Notes: generated by a model from the sequence alone, not told the origin. Counted from the first letter of the stretch, positions 35,194-47,527 are shown. The stretch: DNA of 64,000 nt from Edaphochlamys debaryana (GCA_016858145.1 JAEHOE010000001.1:3968001-4032000), one strand, 5' to 3'. Program-made: numbers and translations.

Positions 35194-38100
35194 ATGGACG
35201 AGGCGGACGTCCTCGGCGACGGCCAGGGCCACGCAGCAGGGCCTTCCAGCAGCCGAGGCGGAGGCGAACTGTGCAGGGTGAGTCACTCGTCTCCTAGCTG
35301 TGTTTGCCCGCGCAACCGTGCCTCCTTCGAGAGCAAACCCGCATGCGTGTGCGGGGACTTCCCCGTTGTTCTGATCAGCCAAGCCGTGTCAAGCTGGCCA
35401 TGAGGATTTCAGGCCACGGGCAGGCTGCGGCGCACGGCAGTGGGCGGACACGCGTGGCAGGCTCCCTGACCCCTGTCAGCCCCTTTCCTTCGATGACCCT
35501 ACCGGTATCTAGGTTGAAGGATGCAAGAGAGACATGGCTTCTGAGAAGGGCTACTACAAGCGATACGGCGTATGCGAACCGTGAGGAAGCGCTGTCGGGG
35601 TTCAAGGGTCTTACCAGTAGAACCCGTCATATGTGGCGTTAGTACGTCCTCTACTCCCTGAAGGTTATCCCTCGTGCTGCATGCCCAGGCACCTCCGGTC
35701 ACTGGAGCTACTGGTCGACGGCCGGCTGCAGCGCTTCTGCCAGGTAGAAACAAAACTGGGGAACCATGTAACCAGGGAAAGGAGAGCAGCGCGCTATGAT
35801 GACTAGACCCCTTTGATCCCTTCCTTGCCCAGCAATGTGGCAAGTTCCAGGAGCTGGCAGAGTTTGACGACGCCAAGAGGTATGCCTGGCTGCCTGGCAC
35901 GGGTGCTGGGCGGTGGGAGCCTGAGGCAGCGTTTGCTGACCCACATCACCGCCTTCCCGCACCGCAGGTCGTGCCGCGCACAGCTGGCTCGCCATTCCGA
36001 GCGGAGACGGATCAAGCTCTCCCAGAAGCGTCAGCAGCAGGAGCATGGCGACGCAGGGGACGCTGCAGGCGGGGGGGCTCTTACACTCAGTGCAAGCGGC
36101 ACCAGGGCAGCCGTCCCAGAGCACCGCACGTCTGCTGGCGCTTCCGTGTCCATGGGAGACCCCAGCGAGGAGGGGCTAGCGACGCAGCGGGGCTTACCTA
36201 CGGGGCAGTCTGCAGCCTCGGCACAGAGCCTTCCGCATGGCCTGCAAGCCTTGGCAGTTGGAGCGGGAGAGGCGGGTGCTCAGGACCTTGGTGGCAACAG
36301 CAGCAGTGGTAGCGGAGTCCGTGGCGGCAGGGCCCTGGACCAAGGCCGGCAGCTAGCAGAGGACACCTCCGCGGTGAGTTACAAACGCCCAGGGAACGCA
36401 CCACGGCATCACTCGTATGTCTCTGTTACAGGTTGGCGGATGCTTTGTGACTCGCGGCTCTCAGCTCGCACCGCGCTCACGCCCCCAGCCTGCCCCTGCC
36501 CTTCCCCGCTGCTCTACAACGTTTCCCTCAGCGAGCCTCGGGCATCGAGGGCGGGCAGCTGCGCGTCGTTTCGCTGCGGCGTGCGAACCAGTCCTCCGGC
36601 AGCATTGAGGTGGCGGCCAGCGGCAGCTTCACTCTGGACCTGGGGCAGCGGCCGGGCTCGGTGCTGGGCTCCGAGGGCCGGCCCTCGCCCGACGGGTTGG
36701 GCGCGCTCGCTGTAGGAGCGCTCAAGTCCCCCGGCGACAAGGGCGGCGCGGCGGAGAGCCTCGTCAGCATTGCCCGCGTGCCGCGCAGCAGCAGCGGTGA
36801 CGCGCTGCATGGGGCACTGGTGCGCCCCGCCAAGGACCGGCAACCGCCCAACACAGGCCTGCAGCCGCACCAGTCCCTACCGCTGCCGCAGCAGGCGCAC
36901 GCTGGCGTGTCCGGTGCAACGAGCGACCAGCCGGCGCGTCGGGTGTCTCAAGTCTTTGGCGCAGTGCTTCCGTCGGCTCCACAGGTGCCTCCGTCGTCCT
37001 CTTCGTCGGCCTCGCCCTTCTCTCTGGAGCTGGCAGTCCCTGCCTCCGCGGGGCCATCGCGCGCCTCGCTGCCAGGGTTGCCGGGCGACGCCCTGATGCA
37101 GCAGCTGTCGGCTCGTGCTGGGGGTCTGTCGGCCGCTCCGCCCAGCACCGGAAGCTTCGCACTCGCGTTCGCTGCGCCGCCCACTCTGACCGGCGCTGCT
37201 CAGGCCCATACCAGCGAGTCGTGGCTGGCAGCGCCTGGGCTGGGCGGCATCGGGCCCAGCCTGGCTGCACCCCACCAGCCGCAGCTCGCCACGGGGCTGG
37301 TCACGCGCCTGGCGCAGTTTGCCGCCGCCCAGGACGCCGCGGCGCAGCGGCTTGCGACCATGCAGCCCCTGTCCCAGGACCCCTCCCTGGACCGGGAGCT
37401 GGACGCCCTGCTCCACGACATGGCCTCGGAGCAGTCCCGTGCCGTGGCCGCCGTGCTGTCCCCGGGGCACAGGTCCGTGGGGAGCTCCGGCACTGGACCC
37501 GCGTCGGGGCCCACCAGCGCCAGCGGAGGCTCGTGGGGCGCGGCCGCGCCTGGCTCGGAGCTGCGCGCGTCCGGCAGCGGAGGGCCGCAGCTCCGCCACG
37601 GGCTTCTGCAGCAGCACCAGCAGCTCTCTCCCCAGCAGCAGCAGCAGTTCACGACGCTGGGTGCCCTCACGTCAGGGAGCTCGGGGTCGGGGACCAGCGG
37701 CTTGCCGGCCGGCGGGGACGGCGCCGCCGGAAGCGGGCTGGATCTGGATGCGGAGCTTCGCCGCCTCGCGGCGAGCATGGGTGCTGGCGGTGCAGCCGGC
37801 GGAGCGACGGACATGGACTGGACGCCGGGGGGCCTTGCGGGGAACATGGCCGGCGCCGAGGACTGGTCGAGCACCAACGAGCTGCTGCAGCAGCAGAGCG
37901 AGTCACACCGCATTCAGGTGGGTAGAGGGCCGTCCGGGTTGCTCTTGGCTTGGCTCGAACCCTGTGTCCCCAACACTGCTTTGCCCCGCAGCAACGGCTG
38001 CAGCGGCAGCACCTCCAGGCCGCGCTTCAGCAGCCGCAGACCACGCAGCAGCAGGGCGGGCTGACGCTGCTGCAGGCCCAGGCCCAGGCCCAGGCCCAGG

Positions 38101-40916
38101 CGCAGCAGCACCAACAGCTCCCAGGGTCTCAGTCGCTGGGGCTGCGGGGCCCCGCGCTCGCGGGCGACCCCGACCCCGGCCTGCTGCTGCAGCGCCTCTC
38201 CCTCAAGCTCTACGGCTGCAACCCCGACAACCTCCTCCCGGACACACGGTCGCGCCTGCGCACATGGCTCGAGACCATGAACATGCAGGTGCGTGGTGCG
38301 GGCGCTGGGAGACACGCCGGCCCACTCCCAATGCTACTGATCTTGTCCACTCTGTTGTTGGTCACTCCTGACGACCCTGACAAGGCAACCTCTACTGGTG
38401 TGTTGCAGATGCTTCAGCTGACCGTGAGGAGCGGATGCGCTCACCTGGTGGTCGACGTCCTTGTGCCGCAGCCCCCTGCAGCGCCCCACCCCGCCGCTGG
38501 GCGGGCCGACGCCCCCACTTCCGCCCCCAACTCCCACACGCCGCGCTCCCTCGCTGTGCGGCTGGACGCTGCCCAGTCGCCCCATGACCCCGCCCAAGCT
38601 GCGGCGGAGGCTCGCCCTCTGACAGCGCCGCTCATGACTCAGGCACTCGGGGAGGAGCGCAGTGAGCCGGAGCTCGTCATGGCCCTGGGCTCGCTGAGCT
38701 GCGGCAATGACGACGGCCTTCCGACTGTCAGCGACGCATCCGCCCAACCACCTAGGGGCCTGTCGGGCAGCGTGCACGCCGGTCCCCCGCCGGTTGTTGG
38801 CAGCTCGGCCGACACAAGCGCCCCCGACGTTCTCAGCGGCGGTCCCAGCGCCTCTCCGCATGGGAGCGGCGACGGGAGCACGCCTGCTCGCTCTGTGCCC
38901 TCCGCTGTGCCCTCCGCGGCCGCCTCCACCGCAGCGGCCCCGTCAAGCGCCCGGAGCAGCGCCGAGCACGTGGGCGGCCCCGGCCGCAGGGCGCTGCCGC
39001 CCGGGGGCCCGGACACGCTGCCGAGCAGTTACGGCAGCGGCGGCAACACGATCCCCGCAGCCCCAGCTTCCGGCGGCTCCTGGGGCTCAGTGCCAACGCA
39101 CCCGCTCGCGGCTTCCGTCAGTGCCGGCAGCGAGCACAGCGCCCACGGCAAGGAAGCGGGCGAGGGCCCCCTCGCGCAGACCCTCGCTCGCCTTTGTGGG
39201 CCGGGCGGCGCCTCACCGCTGGCGGAGCTGCTCCCCCAGCTGCTGGGCGCCACGGCGGACGCGCAGGAGGAGGCCGTGCGCGAGGGCTTGGGCTCGAGGG
39301 CCGCATCTCCCTCCAAGGTGGCCGTGCAGCTGGAGGACCAGGTGAGCCGGGTTGAGTCATGGAGAGCCTTGCTCGGCCGGGCCCGACTCTCAAGCTCGCC
39401 GCACTCACCGTGTGTTCTGTGGCTGCAGGTTGCCTGGTGGGCCGGTCCGCACCCCTCCGCTGCCGGCCCTCCGGCTGCAGGAGCGGCGACCGCCACGCCC
39501 ACGCGCTCCCTGCACCCGGCGCCCCCGAGCGGGCGGAGCCTGCGGCGCGAGCGGGCGCTGCCGGTCCGGCCCCCGGCCGTCCTGTGCGTCCACCCCCCGG
39601 CGCTGGTGGCGGGTTGTGCCGCCCGCCTGGCCCTGCAGCTCCGCCTGCCCCCCGCAGAGGCCGCCCAGGAGCCGCCCCAGCCTTGCCTGCTTCACCTGCG
39701 GCACGCCGAGACCGACGTCCTGTCCCTCAGCCTGGCAGACCCAGCTCTGCGGCTCTCGCACCTAGACACGGCAGAGGCCTTGCGGGCACCCGCGGCTGCC
39801 GCAGAAGCGGAGGCAGGCCCAGGCGACCACGGCGAAGAGGTGTCCTCTCCCTTCGCATCCGCCGACGCGGGCCGTAATGAGAGCGTGTTTGACCAAGGGG
39901 CCTCGCCGCAGACCCCGCTGCTGCCGCGCCTTGTGGCTGAGGCTCGGCACAGCTTAGAGCGCATGTCGCACGGATCCGTCGACGCGCCGCCGGGAGTGCA
40001 GGGCGGCTCCGGCCCGGGCACCGGAAACCCCAGCCCGGGCGTTGGCTCGGGCTCAGAAGGCACCCTGCTTCCGCAAGTGCCCAACGCGACCGCTGAGCTC
40101 GACGTGCCGGCCCTGTCCGCCCCGGGGCTGGCGTGTGTGGAGAGCAGCTGCGACGGCATGCTGGGGCCATGGCTGCCGCTGGTGGTGCTCCCCAGGGGGG
40201 AGCACGAGGCGGCCGCGGAGCTGGCGGCCGTCGCTGACAGGTGCGGAGGCCTCCCTTGATATGCGGCCCGCGGACCTTCCAGTAGCTCCAGCCGGCCTCC
40301 TGCCCTGCTTTCCTCTTCCTGGCTTACGCGAGTAGCTGCAGCCCCCGGTCAACAGCAGCTAGGCGTTCAACAAGCCTCTTCCTGCCAGCCCATGCTGCCC
40401 GACTCGGACTATTATGCATGCCAGTGAGGAATGTGGTTTTACGCCTTTTGTGTGACACCAACGCAGGGCGGAGGAGAAGAACGCAGGCCAGGACGCTAGC
40501 CTGGAACCCCAGCCGGGTGAGCTGGCAACCTTCCTCAGCACCCTGGGCCGGCTCCTGCTGCTGGGCGCCGCAGGCGCTCTGTTGGACGCCGATGGCTTCA
40601 CGGAGGATTGGGACGCCTACGTGGCCTTCGCCGATCTGCGTGTGGCCATGCCGGACGCACAGCTGGCGGCGGGCCGTCTTCTGCTCCGCTGCATTGACTG
40701 GTGAGCGGGAGAAGGGATGGTGGTGCTTATCTCGGCGAACGTCTTGGCGTAGGCTGGATGGCCCTGGTGCCTGATCTGCCTCGTTCCACTTGCGACAGCC
40801 CCCCGTCATGCCCCCACCCCTGGGCCCCCCACCCCACCCCGGTGCCCCCCTCCACTGGTAGGCGGCTGCCGTCATGCGCTTCTCTGGTGGCGGAACTCAT
40901 GTTGGCACTCTTGTAG
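35194..40916 (+). CDS. SBP-box transcription factor, CRR1/SPL7-like, with substituted zinc ligand
   Basis: Exons 35194-35277, 35513-35580, 35689-35743, 35833-35879, 35968-36373, 36532-37917, 37992-38288, 38409-39341, 39429-40240, 40467-40700, 40862-40916; about 1458 residues. The SBP zinc-binding domain is at residues 27-105, split over five exons. Finger 1 has Cys27, Cys32, Cys49 and His52 (YYKRYGVCEPH). Finger 2 has Cys68, Cys71 and Cys87 (RFCQQCGKFQELAEFD), but Gln75 stands where the third ligand is normally His. The basic tail RHSERRRIKLSQKR is the expected nuclear signal and DNA contact. After a long disordered Ser/Gly/Gln region comes LSLKLYGCNPDNLLPDTRSR followed by LTVRSGCAHLVVDVLV, the segment shared by copper-type CRR1/SPL7 and SPL1/12 proteins. 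Ankyrin repeats were not recognised. SBP proteins bind GTAC cores. The start is the first ATG in the frame. Codons near 38073-38105 form a Gln-Ala repeat. Confidence 0.85.
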
Positions 40917-43436
40917 GGGGAACACGGAGGCAGCGCGCGGCGCCGCAACGTAAAATGGGCAGACGGACCCGTGAGTAGGCGTGCGCACAGCTCAAGCTAC
41001 GCCCTGGATGCCAACAATGCTTTCAAAGTTTGATGTTGTGTTGTGCTTGCACGAGTCTGTCACGCCAAGTTGGCGGTTCCAATCAGGCGGTTTATGGTCA
41101 ACATGCGTCAATGTGAATGCTCAAGAGTATGTCCGGATTGCTTGGGTTGTGCCCGCGCGGTACGCCTTCCCACTTGTGCATACGCCTTTTCCGTTTGGGG
41201 GGGCTAAACGTTCTGTCCTGCGTGTTGTGGGTTTAGTAGCGTAACGGGTCGGAAAGTGCTGTTCGTGCTGATCTAGGAATGGGTGGGCAGTCGGGCCAGT
41301 CACAATGTGTTCTGATTGACATAGCCAGATACGAGTCCAGTGACTTTCGACCGCTTGCTGCCGTCTAAATGCGTTGTCCACATGGCAGGGGGATGGTGTT
41401 CCGTCTGCTGCTATACGGGTCTGGCGCACTGAAACCAACCGTTCGGCATGGGGTTATCAAAGGCTGGCTAGCGGCATCCGTCGACCTTAGCCTTCTACCA
41501 GAGCACATGGCAATGGGCGGGGCTTCCGGCACTGCCCCGGTAGAGGCGTAGGTGATATCTTGGGGCTTGTGGGTGGAACATGGCAAAGTGCCGTGAGGGG
41601 GGAAGGGGCGGGGGGCTGAACGCGGGGGCTTGTTGGGCTGCGTCCTTGGCCGCGCCGCATGAAATTGGGGTGTTTGGGGAGGGTGGGCGGTTATGAGTGT
41701 TATCTCGTGTGGGTGCCTCGCGCCTTTCTGGCGGTCCTGTGCACCGTTACGTCGGCTGCCTGTGATGAGAGTGAGTGCATGCGCTGCGTCAGCAGCTGTT
41801 GTTTGCGGGGCGGCGGGGAGGCGCATGGGTAATAAGTTGCATGCCGAGTGTCCAGGATAACGTGCACACGTGTCCGGTATGGGTGAACCTATGCCAATAG
41901 TTACCAGTTGCCCGTGTCCGGCAACCCGTGATGGGGAACGAGATATCTTCGGCATGCGTGGCCACTGCCAGCATTGCCAGGCGGGCTTCGTGTCTCTGTG
42001 GCGGGGGTGGGCTAGAGCGGTTGGGCATGGTCGTGGGGTCCGGAACTGACTAGGGCGTGCGTGGGAGGGAGGAGGGGTGGTTAAGATCATTGCTGGGAAT
42101 GCATGATTACGGTAACTCATGGATATGCCGGCTGGCTCGCGGGGGCGGTAGCTATGGCTCGAGGCGAAGGTGGGTGGAGGGGCATTCTGCGCCGTGGGGT
42201 TAACGAACGCGTCGTCAGGTTCTGCCTTATGCTGGGCGGGGGAGGCGCTGCAGCGGGCGAACGCAGAGTTGGCGCCATGCGTTGGAGGCGAAAGCTCCAA
42301 TGCACTCTTAGAGGTTGCGGTTGGACCGGATTGGATAGGGCGGGCGGCGGGGCCTTGGATCCCATTGATCTGGTTTGGACGTGGGCTCGGGTGGGGCGGG
42401 CCGAGGCCGAGATGGCGGCTGGCTGTTGTGGAGGCGGAGGCGAGCCTGACGCCGCGGGAGTTCCTGAGTGCTGTGTGGGTGACGAGTAGAAGCAAGCTTC
42501 ACCTTAGGCACCCTCTTCCCTGACCGGACGTTGGTTCGAGCCTCCCTCGGTCTCGAGCTGAGGTTACAGGGGCAAAGGCTATGCCGCCTTGTTGATAGGC
42601 GTTGCTATCACAGTGGTTGTGTTGCCAGGGCGCTTATGCGACCAGGGTGTAAGGCGCCAAGATAGCCCGTTCACGCTCCACTGGAAGCCCCTCGGCCCCG
42701 TGCAGCGTGCATGGTGCGGGAGGCTCGGGTCCAGGGAACGCTTTACAGGCTACAGCCCACAGGCACCAAGTTCGTGGGATCACTGGGATGAGAGTGGAGG
42801 ATCGGCTGATCGGGCGGGAGGATGGGGGAACTAGACAAGAACAGCTTGTTGGCGAGCCTGAGTGTTAACCGCCGCTTTGACGGGCAACGCAACATCTGGA
42901 TGCGGTTGCTGTCTGCGGGTTTGTGGGTTCTCCCGCTCCCCCCTCCTACGCTCCCCCCGCGGAGATTGAGCGCGGGCAGGGGCCGGGTGGGCGGGTGTCA
43001 GGATTGACAGCGACAAAAGGCGCAGTTCAGCGTGCAGTGCACGGGTCAAGACTGATGCGTACGGTGATGAGAGGCTGTTCCCCGCTGTTGTGAGTGAGAC
43101 TGTGTTCGGCCCGCGTGTCTGCCCTGCCCGTAGGCAACGGAGCGTAGAAGGGGACAACGGGGCGAGCAGGGAAACGCCCGAGCGTGGCGGGAGCGTGGGG
43201 GCCAGGCGGGGGCTGAGCGTGGCGAGACGCGTGCCCAGGAGCGACTCAAGACACCCCCACGCCGCAGACAGCTGTATGGCTATTGTATTCATGGTATGTG
43301 CAACGCGCCTGGTCGCGGCTCACCGGCGACATCGGCCCGATGCAGGGCGGCGACCGGCATGCAAATGGCCCGCGCTCGCTCGTTCACCCCTCTTTCACCA
43401 TACGGGCTTAACGCAGTTTAGGGAACAACAGTCAAA
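40917..43436. other. Long G/T-rich stretch: probable SBP 3' UTR, then RACK1 promoter
   Basis: From the SBP stop to about 42650 the plus strand is rich in G and T and lower in GC than the coding regions, the usual look of Chlamydomonas 3' UTRs. The first TGTAA noticed is at 42648. I see no spliced gene here. The minus strand has a long open frame (42495-41365), but its composition is what a G/T-rich opposite strand yields. 42700-43436 holds the RACK1 promoter and 5' UTR. Confidence 0.45.
42648..42652 (+). terminator. Candidate poly(A) signal TGTAA of the SBP gene
   Basis: First plus-strand TGTAA noticed after the SBP stop, 1.73 kb downstream. A 3' UTR this long is unusual but not excluded; an unrecognised gene or further 3' exons could lie between. 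Confidence 0.35.
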
Positions 43437-45090
43437 ATGGCCGAGACCCTGACTCTGCGCGCCACCCTTAAGGGCCACGCCAACTGGGTGACCGCTATCG
43501 CCACCCCTCTGGACCCCTCGTCCAACACTCTCCTGTCCGCCTCGCGGTGCGTTCGCATTTAGGCGTCGGGGTCAGCTCCGGACTGGCAATGTTGCAGCCG
43601 CCGCGGGCCCGATTGGACGGTCGGATAGCTCTCGTGACTCGATCTTGGCGTCTGCGGAAAGGAGCGTTAAGAAGGCATATCGTGGAATCAGAGGGGCAAG
43701 GGGAAGCCCGCGAGCGCATTGCCGACTTTTCGCCCGCGCTCTGCACGCAGCGACAAGACCGTGCTGGTCTGGGAGCTGGAGCGCTCGGAGTCCAACTACG
43801 GCTACGCCAAGAAGGCTCTGAAGGGCCACAGCCACTTCGTCCAGGACGTGGTCATCTCCTCCGATGGCCAGTTCTGCCTGACCGGCTCGTGGGACGGCAC
43901 CCTGCGCCTGTGGGACCTGAACACCGGCAGCACCACCCGCCGCTTCGTGGGCCACAGCAAGGATGTCCTGTCCGTCGCTTTCTCGGTGGACAACCGCCAG
44001 GTGAGAGGGGGATGCCCTGGGAAGAGACGGGGTCAGGCGGGTCAAGCGGGGCAGTCCCCACCCCCTTCCTACCACGGTCGGTTGTGCTCATCGTTGAAAG
44101 CCCTTGGTGCGGGCTCTTCCATCTTAACCCTATGCGTCACCTCCGCTCTTGTGCCTCTCTCAGATCGTGTCGGGCTCCCGCGACAAGACCATCAAGCTGT
44201 GGAACACCCTGGGCGAGTGCAAGTACACCATCGGCGAGCCCGAGGGCCACACCGAGTGGGTGTCGTGCGTGCGCTTCTCGCCCATGACCACCAACCCCAT
44301 CATCGTCTCGGGCGGCTGGGACAAGATGGTGAGCGGGGAGCAAGGGGCCTGGGGGCCTCGGGCAAGGGTACCGGTACGTCGGTCTACTTGACAGAGGCAT
44401 AGCCCATAGCGTTTCGGTGCTACCCGTGCTTCCAGCTTTTTCCAACCTCTTCCCTTTGCTGCCTGCGGACCTCTTCACGGCGCGCAGGTCAAGGTGTGGA
44501 ACCTGGCCAACTGCAAGCTCAAGAACAACCTGGTCGGCCACACCGGCTACGTGAACACCGTGACCGTCTCCCCCGACGGCTCGCTGTGCGCGTCCGGCGG
44601 CAAGGACGGCGTTGCCATGCTGTGGGACCTGGCTGAGGGCAAGCGCCTGTACAGCCTGGACGCCGGCGATGTCATCCACTGCCTGTGCTTCTCGCCCAAC
44701 CGCTACTGGCTGTGCGCCGCCACCCAGTCCTCGATCAAGATCTGGGACCTGGAGAGGTGGGGCAGGGCTGGGAGGCGGAGCGGTTGGGGGGAGGGCGGAA
44801 CGAGGCACGGGGGTCAGGAGGAAGTCCATGCATCGCTGGTACCGTCCAGCTTGGCGTTGCAGGAGCTCGTCGTACAGGTACTGACGCTTTCGCTGTTCCT
44901 GCCCGCCCCTGTCCCATGCGCCCGCAGCAAGTCCGTGGTCGACGACCTGCGCCCGGAGTTCAACCTGGCCTCCAAGAAGGCCCAGGTGCCCTACTGCGTG
45001 TCGCTGGCCTGGTCGGCCGACGGCTCCACCCTGTACTCGGGCTACACCGACGGCCAGATCCGCGTCTGGGCCGTGGGCCACTCCATCTAA
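43437..45090 (+). CDS. CBLP: RACK1 / CBLP, G-protein beta-like WD40 ribosomal scaffold
   Basis: Exons 43437-43546, 43751-44000, 44164-44328, 44488-44756, 44928-45090; 318 residues, the length of the C. reinhardtii protein. It has seven WD40 blades: [56 protein letters not shown] and IKIWDLE are visible repeat ends, and it closes with [20 protein letters not shown]1 binds the head of the 40S ribosomal subunit and recruits kinases and other factors; CBLP mRNA is the usual expression reference in Chlamydomonas. The start context GTCAAAATGG is strong. The gene has short introns and strong codon bias towards C-ending codons, as expected of a highly expressed gene. Confidence 0.98.
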
Positions 45091-45224
45091 GCGCCGGGAT
45101 TCCCTGTGCCTGGGCGGAGCGGAGGAGCCAGAGGACGAGGCTGTGACTGCGGCTGGGACAGCGGCGGCGACAGCTTGACGGAGCTGGGGTGAAGAGCACC
45201 GGCTGCGGAGTGCCGTCCGCCGCT

Positions 45225-45229
45225 TGTAA
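45225..45229 (+). terminator. Poly(A) signal TGTAA of RACK1/CBLP
   Basis: TGTAA 135 bases after the stop codon. The 438 bases from 45230 to 45667 contain no recognisable gene and separate RACK1 from a converging minus-strand gene. Confidence 0.7.
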
Positions 45230-45667
45230 CGCTTCTGAGCTGTACTGTGTCGTGGGCCATCTGCTCCAGTGCAGCTACGAATAGGAGATGCACTGGCCCC
45301 GGAGGCGCGAGCAGCGGGTCTGAGCGAGTGCGATGGGGCCGTGGTGCCTGAGGTCTTCCAACTGCAACCGGCGCAAGCGCACGGCGCTGCCTTAACACGC
45401 CCGCCGCTGCGGGTTAAACAGAGGCGCTGCATGCCTCCAACCGACAACGACCAACCAGCCCAGAAACCCCAGAAACCATGTCTGGCTGCCACAGCCATAG
45501 CCACAGCCCCTTAGAACTACGCGACCATACGTCACAGCCTTTGCGACCACCAACCCGCCAGGCGAGCACTCCCGCCACCAGACACAGCAGCGCGGCCTCC
45601 GCCAATCCGCCATACCCATCTAGGCACCGGTCCCGCACGGCCGCTCACGAACCCTGTTGGCTGCCAA

Positions 45668-47527
45668 TCACACGCCCGGTGCCTTGCCCCCTGCCTCCAC
45701 CGCTGCTTCGGGAGCGCCCTGCAGCGTGTCCAGCCAGCGCTGCCGCACCTCCTCCCGCAGCTGCCGCAGCTCCGCCAGCAGCGCCTCGCCGGTCAGCGCC
45801 GGGCCGCCCGTGCCCAGCAGCCCCTGCGGCGCCGGGCCGGGCGGCGGCCGCACCCCTTCCCCCGTGAGGCGCTGCAGCCTCGAGTCCAGCTCCACCAGCA
45901 GCTGTGATGGCGTGCACCACACCAGCTCCTCCGCCTCGGACACGGGCGAGGGGGCGGACATGGAGGCGGCGGTGCCGCGCCCCGCGCCGCCCGCGCCCGC
46001 TGCGCCCGTGCTGAGCTCCTCGTCCGCCGAGGCCGGCTGCGGGGGCGCCTCCGGCTGCTCGGGCGGCGTAAAGCAGTCGGGCAGGCAGGCGACACGGTCC
46101 TCGCTGGAGGGCAGCGCCAGGAGCATGTCCAGGATGCGGGACTGCGGGGTGGGGACAGGGCGGGGTCGGGTGAGGTGGGGGCCACGGCTACATGTAGCTC
46201 AGAGGCCCACCCGGGTAGCCGTGCTCAGCGGAGAGGCTCACGCTCCGCCCTAGCGCCTGTTCTCCCAGGCCCTGCCGCCCTCACCGCGTTGGACCCCGCC
46301 AGCAGCTTGTCCGCCTGCTCGGGGGTGAGCTGCGCGCGGCCGATCATGGCGGCCACGGAGCGCTTGCGCCGCGCGCGCAGGTCCTCGCCCAGCTCCTTGG
46401 CCTGCACACACGCAGCAGAGCACTCTCAATTGAGCTTGCTGTCATGGGCAAACAGCTAGGTCGGCCATACAAGGCCTTGCTGGCTACTGGTAAGCAGTCA
46501 CACAGCAGGAAACTAGGAACCTGCCGCCTCCCGGCCTTCGGTCCCGTGCTCACCCGCTCGTGCCCCTGGCGCACTCCCTCGGGCGTGAGGGCGGCGGGCG
46601 GCACCACCTTGAGCAGCGCGTCGTACACGGGGTCGAAGCCCTCCGTGGCCACCGGCACCCCCGTCACGCGCTCCGCCAGGGCGTTGGCGTAGCGCTCGGG
46701 GCTGGACGCCAGCGCCAGTGCTGCCTCGCGCGGCTCCGCTGCGCCGTCCGTCAGCGCCGCCAGGCTGTCAGCGTACAGGGCGTCCATGCGCTCCTCCTCT
46801 GCGGCCAGCAGGAAGTAGGGAACTTTGAGGTGGGTGTTGGGCTGTGGCGCTATCTCGGTTGTGAGCCAGCACTATGCAAGCATCTGCCTTCAGGTGCGAA
46901 CCCGTTCCCCTGGCCCCCCCTACGCCGTTCCCCAGCCAAGAAGGGCCCCTGACTGACCGAGCTGCTCCCTGAAAGTCACGAGCTCCTCACAGATGCCCGC
47001 CAGAACCTGCACGGCCATGGGAGCACAGGACGGGGGCTCAGGTTGTTGGCAGTGCCGAAGGAGGGGAGGCCAGAGGGGGTGGGCGCGAGGCCCGAAACGC
47101 ACCCGCTTCTGCTCGCCGACTGCATCAGCCTCCTGCTCCGCCACCCAGCTGATAAACGGAATGGATACCACGTCCGGCTGAGCACGCAGAAAGCCGTGGA
47201 GCTGCTGCTTGTCAGGCATCGCGAGGAATCGCGCCACCAGAGTCAGCAGGACCTGCACACCGGGCTTGAGGTTACAGCATGAAATTGCATATATGAACAG
47301 CTAGCAATCCCTCTTACGCTGTATCGCTTGGAGAGGGCAGGTTGGGAGCCATCGCGGCCCGCTTGCGCCTCTACGCGGACTTCCTGAGCCGGGATTGGAC
47401 GCCACAGGTTCAAGCTTTGCCTCGGACAGTATTTGCTACGCAGAGGCACGCGGCTGGCGACGACAGCCGGCCTTGTGGGGCGCGCGCCGCACAGCGGCAA
47501 AGTTGCTGGAAATACTGTGCCGAGCAT
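45668..47527 (-). CDS. Probable organelle-targeted helical protein, function unknown
   Basis: Exons, minus: 47527-47318, 47252-47103, 47006-46958, 46798-46554, 46401-46285, 46141-45668; 414 residues, phases consistent. The intron after exon 3 would use a GTCAGT donor, so that junction is the weakest. The first 60 residues are Arg/Ser/Ala/Pro-rich (MLGTVFPATLPLCGARPTRP) and look like a plastid or mitochondrial transit peptide. The remainder is mainly helical: VLLTLVARFLAMPDKQQLHG, EELVTFREQL, then ERMDALYADSLAALT, with ERAKELGEDLRARRKRSVAA and LTPEQADKLLAGSNASRIL. The C-terminus (LLVELDSRLQRLTGEG, AELRQLREEVRQRWLDTL) looks coiled-coil. I do not recognise the family. It lies in tandem with the TraB-like gene, 386 bases downstream of it. 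Confidence 0.7.

Noticed and set aside
35194..40916. Calling the SBP gene CRR1 itself
   Set aside because: Ankyrin repeats were not recognised, the SBP domain is at the extreme N-terminus, the finger-2 His is missing, and CRR1 is not known to be linked to CBLP. The family is certain; the name is not.
41365..42495. 376-codon open frame on the minus strand
   Set aside because: It lacks any recognisable domain, is Pro/Arg/Ser/Thr-rich as expected from the complement of a G/T-rich strand, and lies over the probable 3' UTR of the SBP gene. Kept only as a search suggestion.
42528..42548. GGTTCGAGCC motif resembling a tRNA B box
   Set aside because: No matching A box, acceptor stem or anticodon arm could be folded around it.
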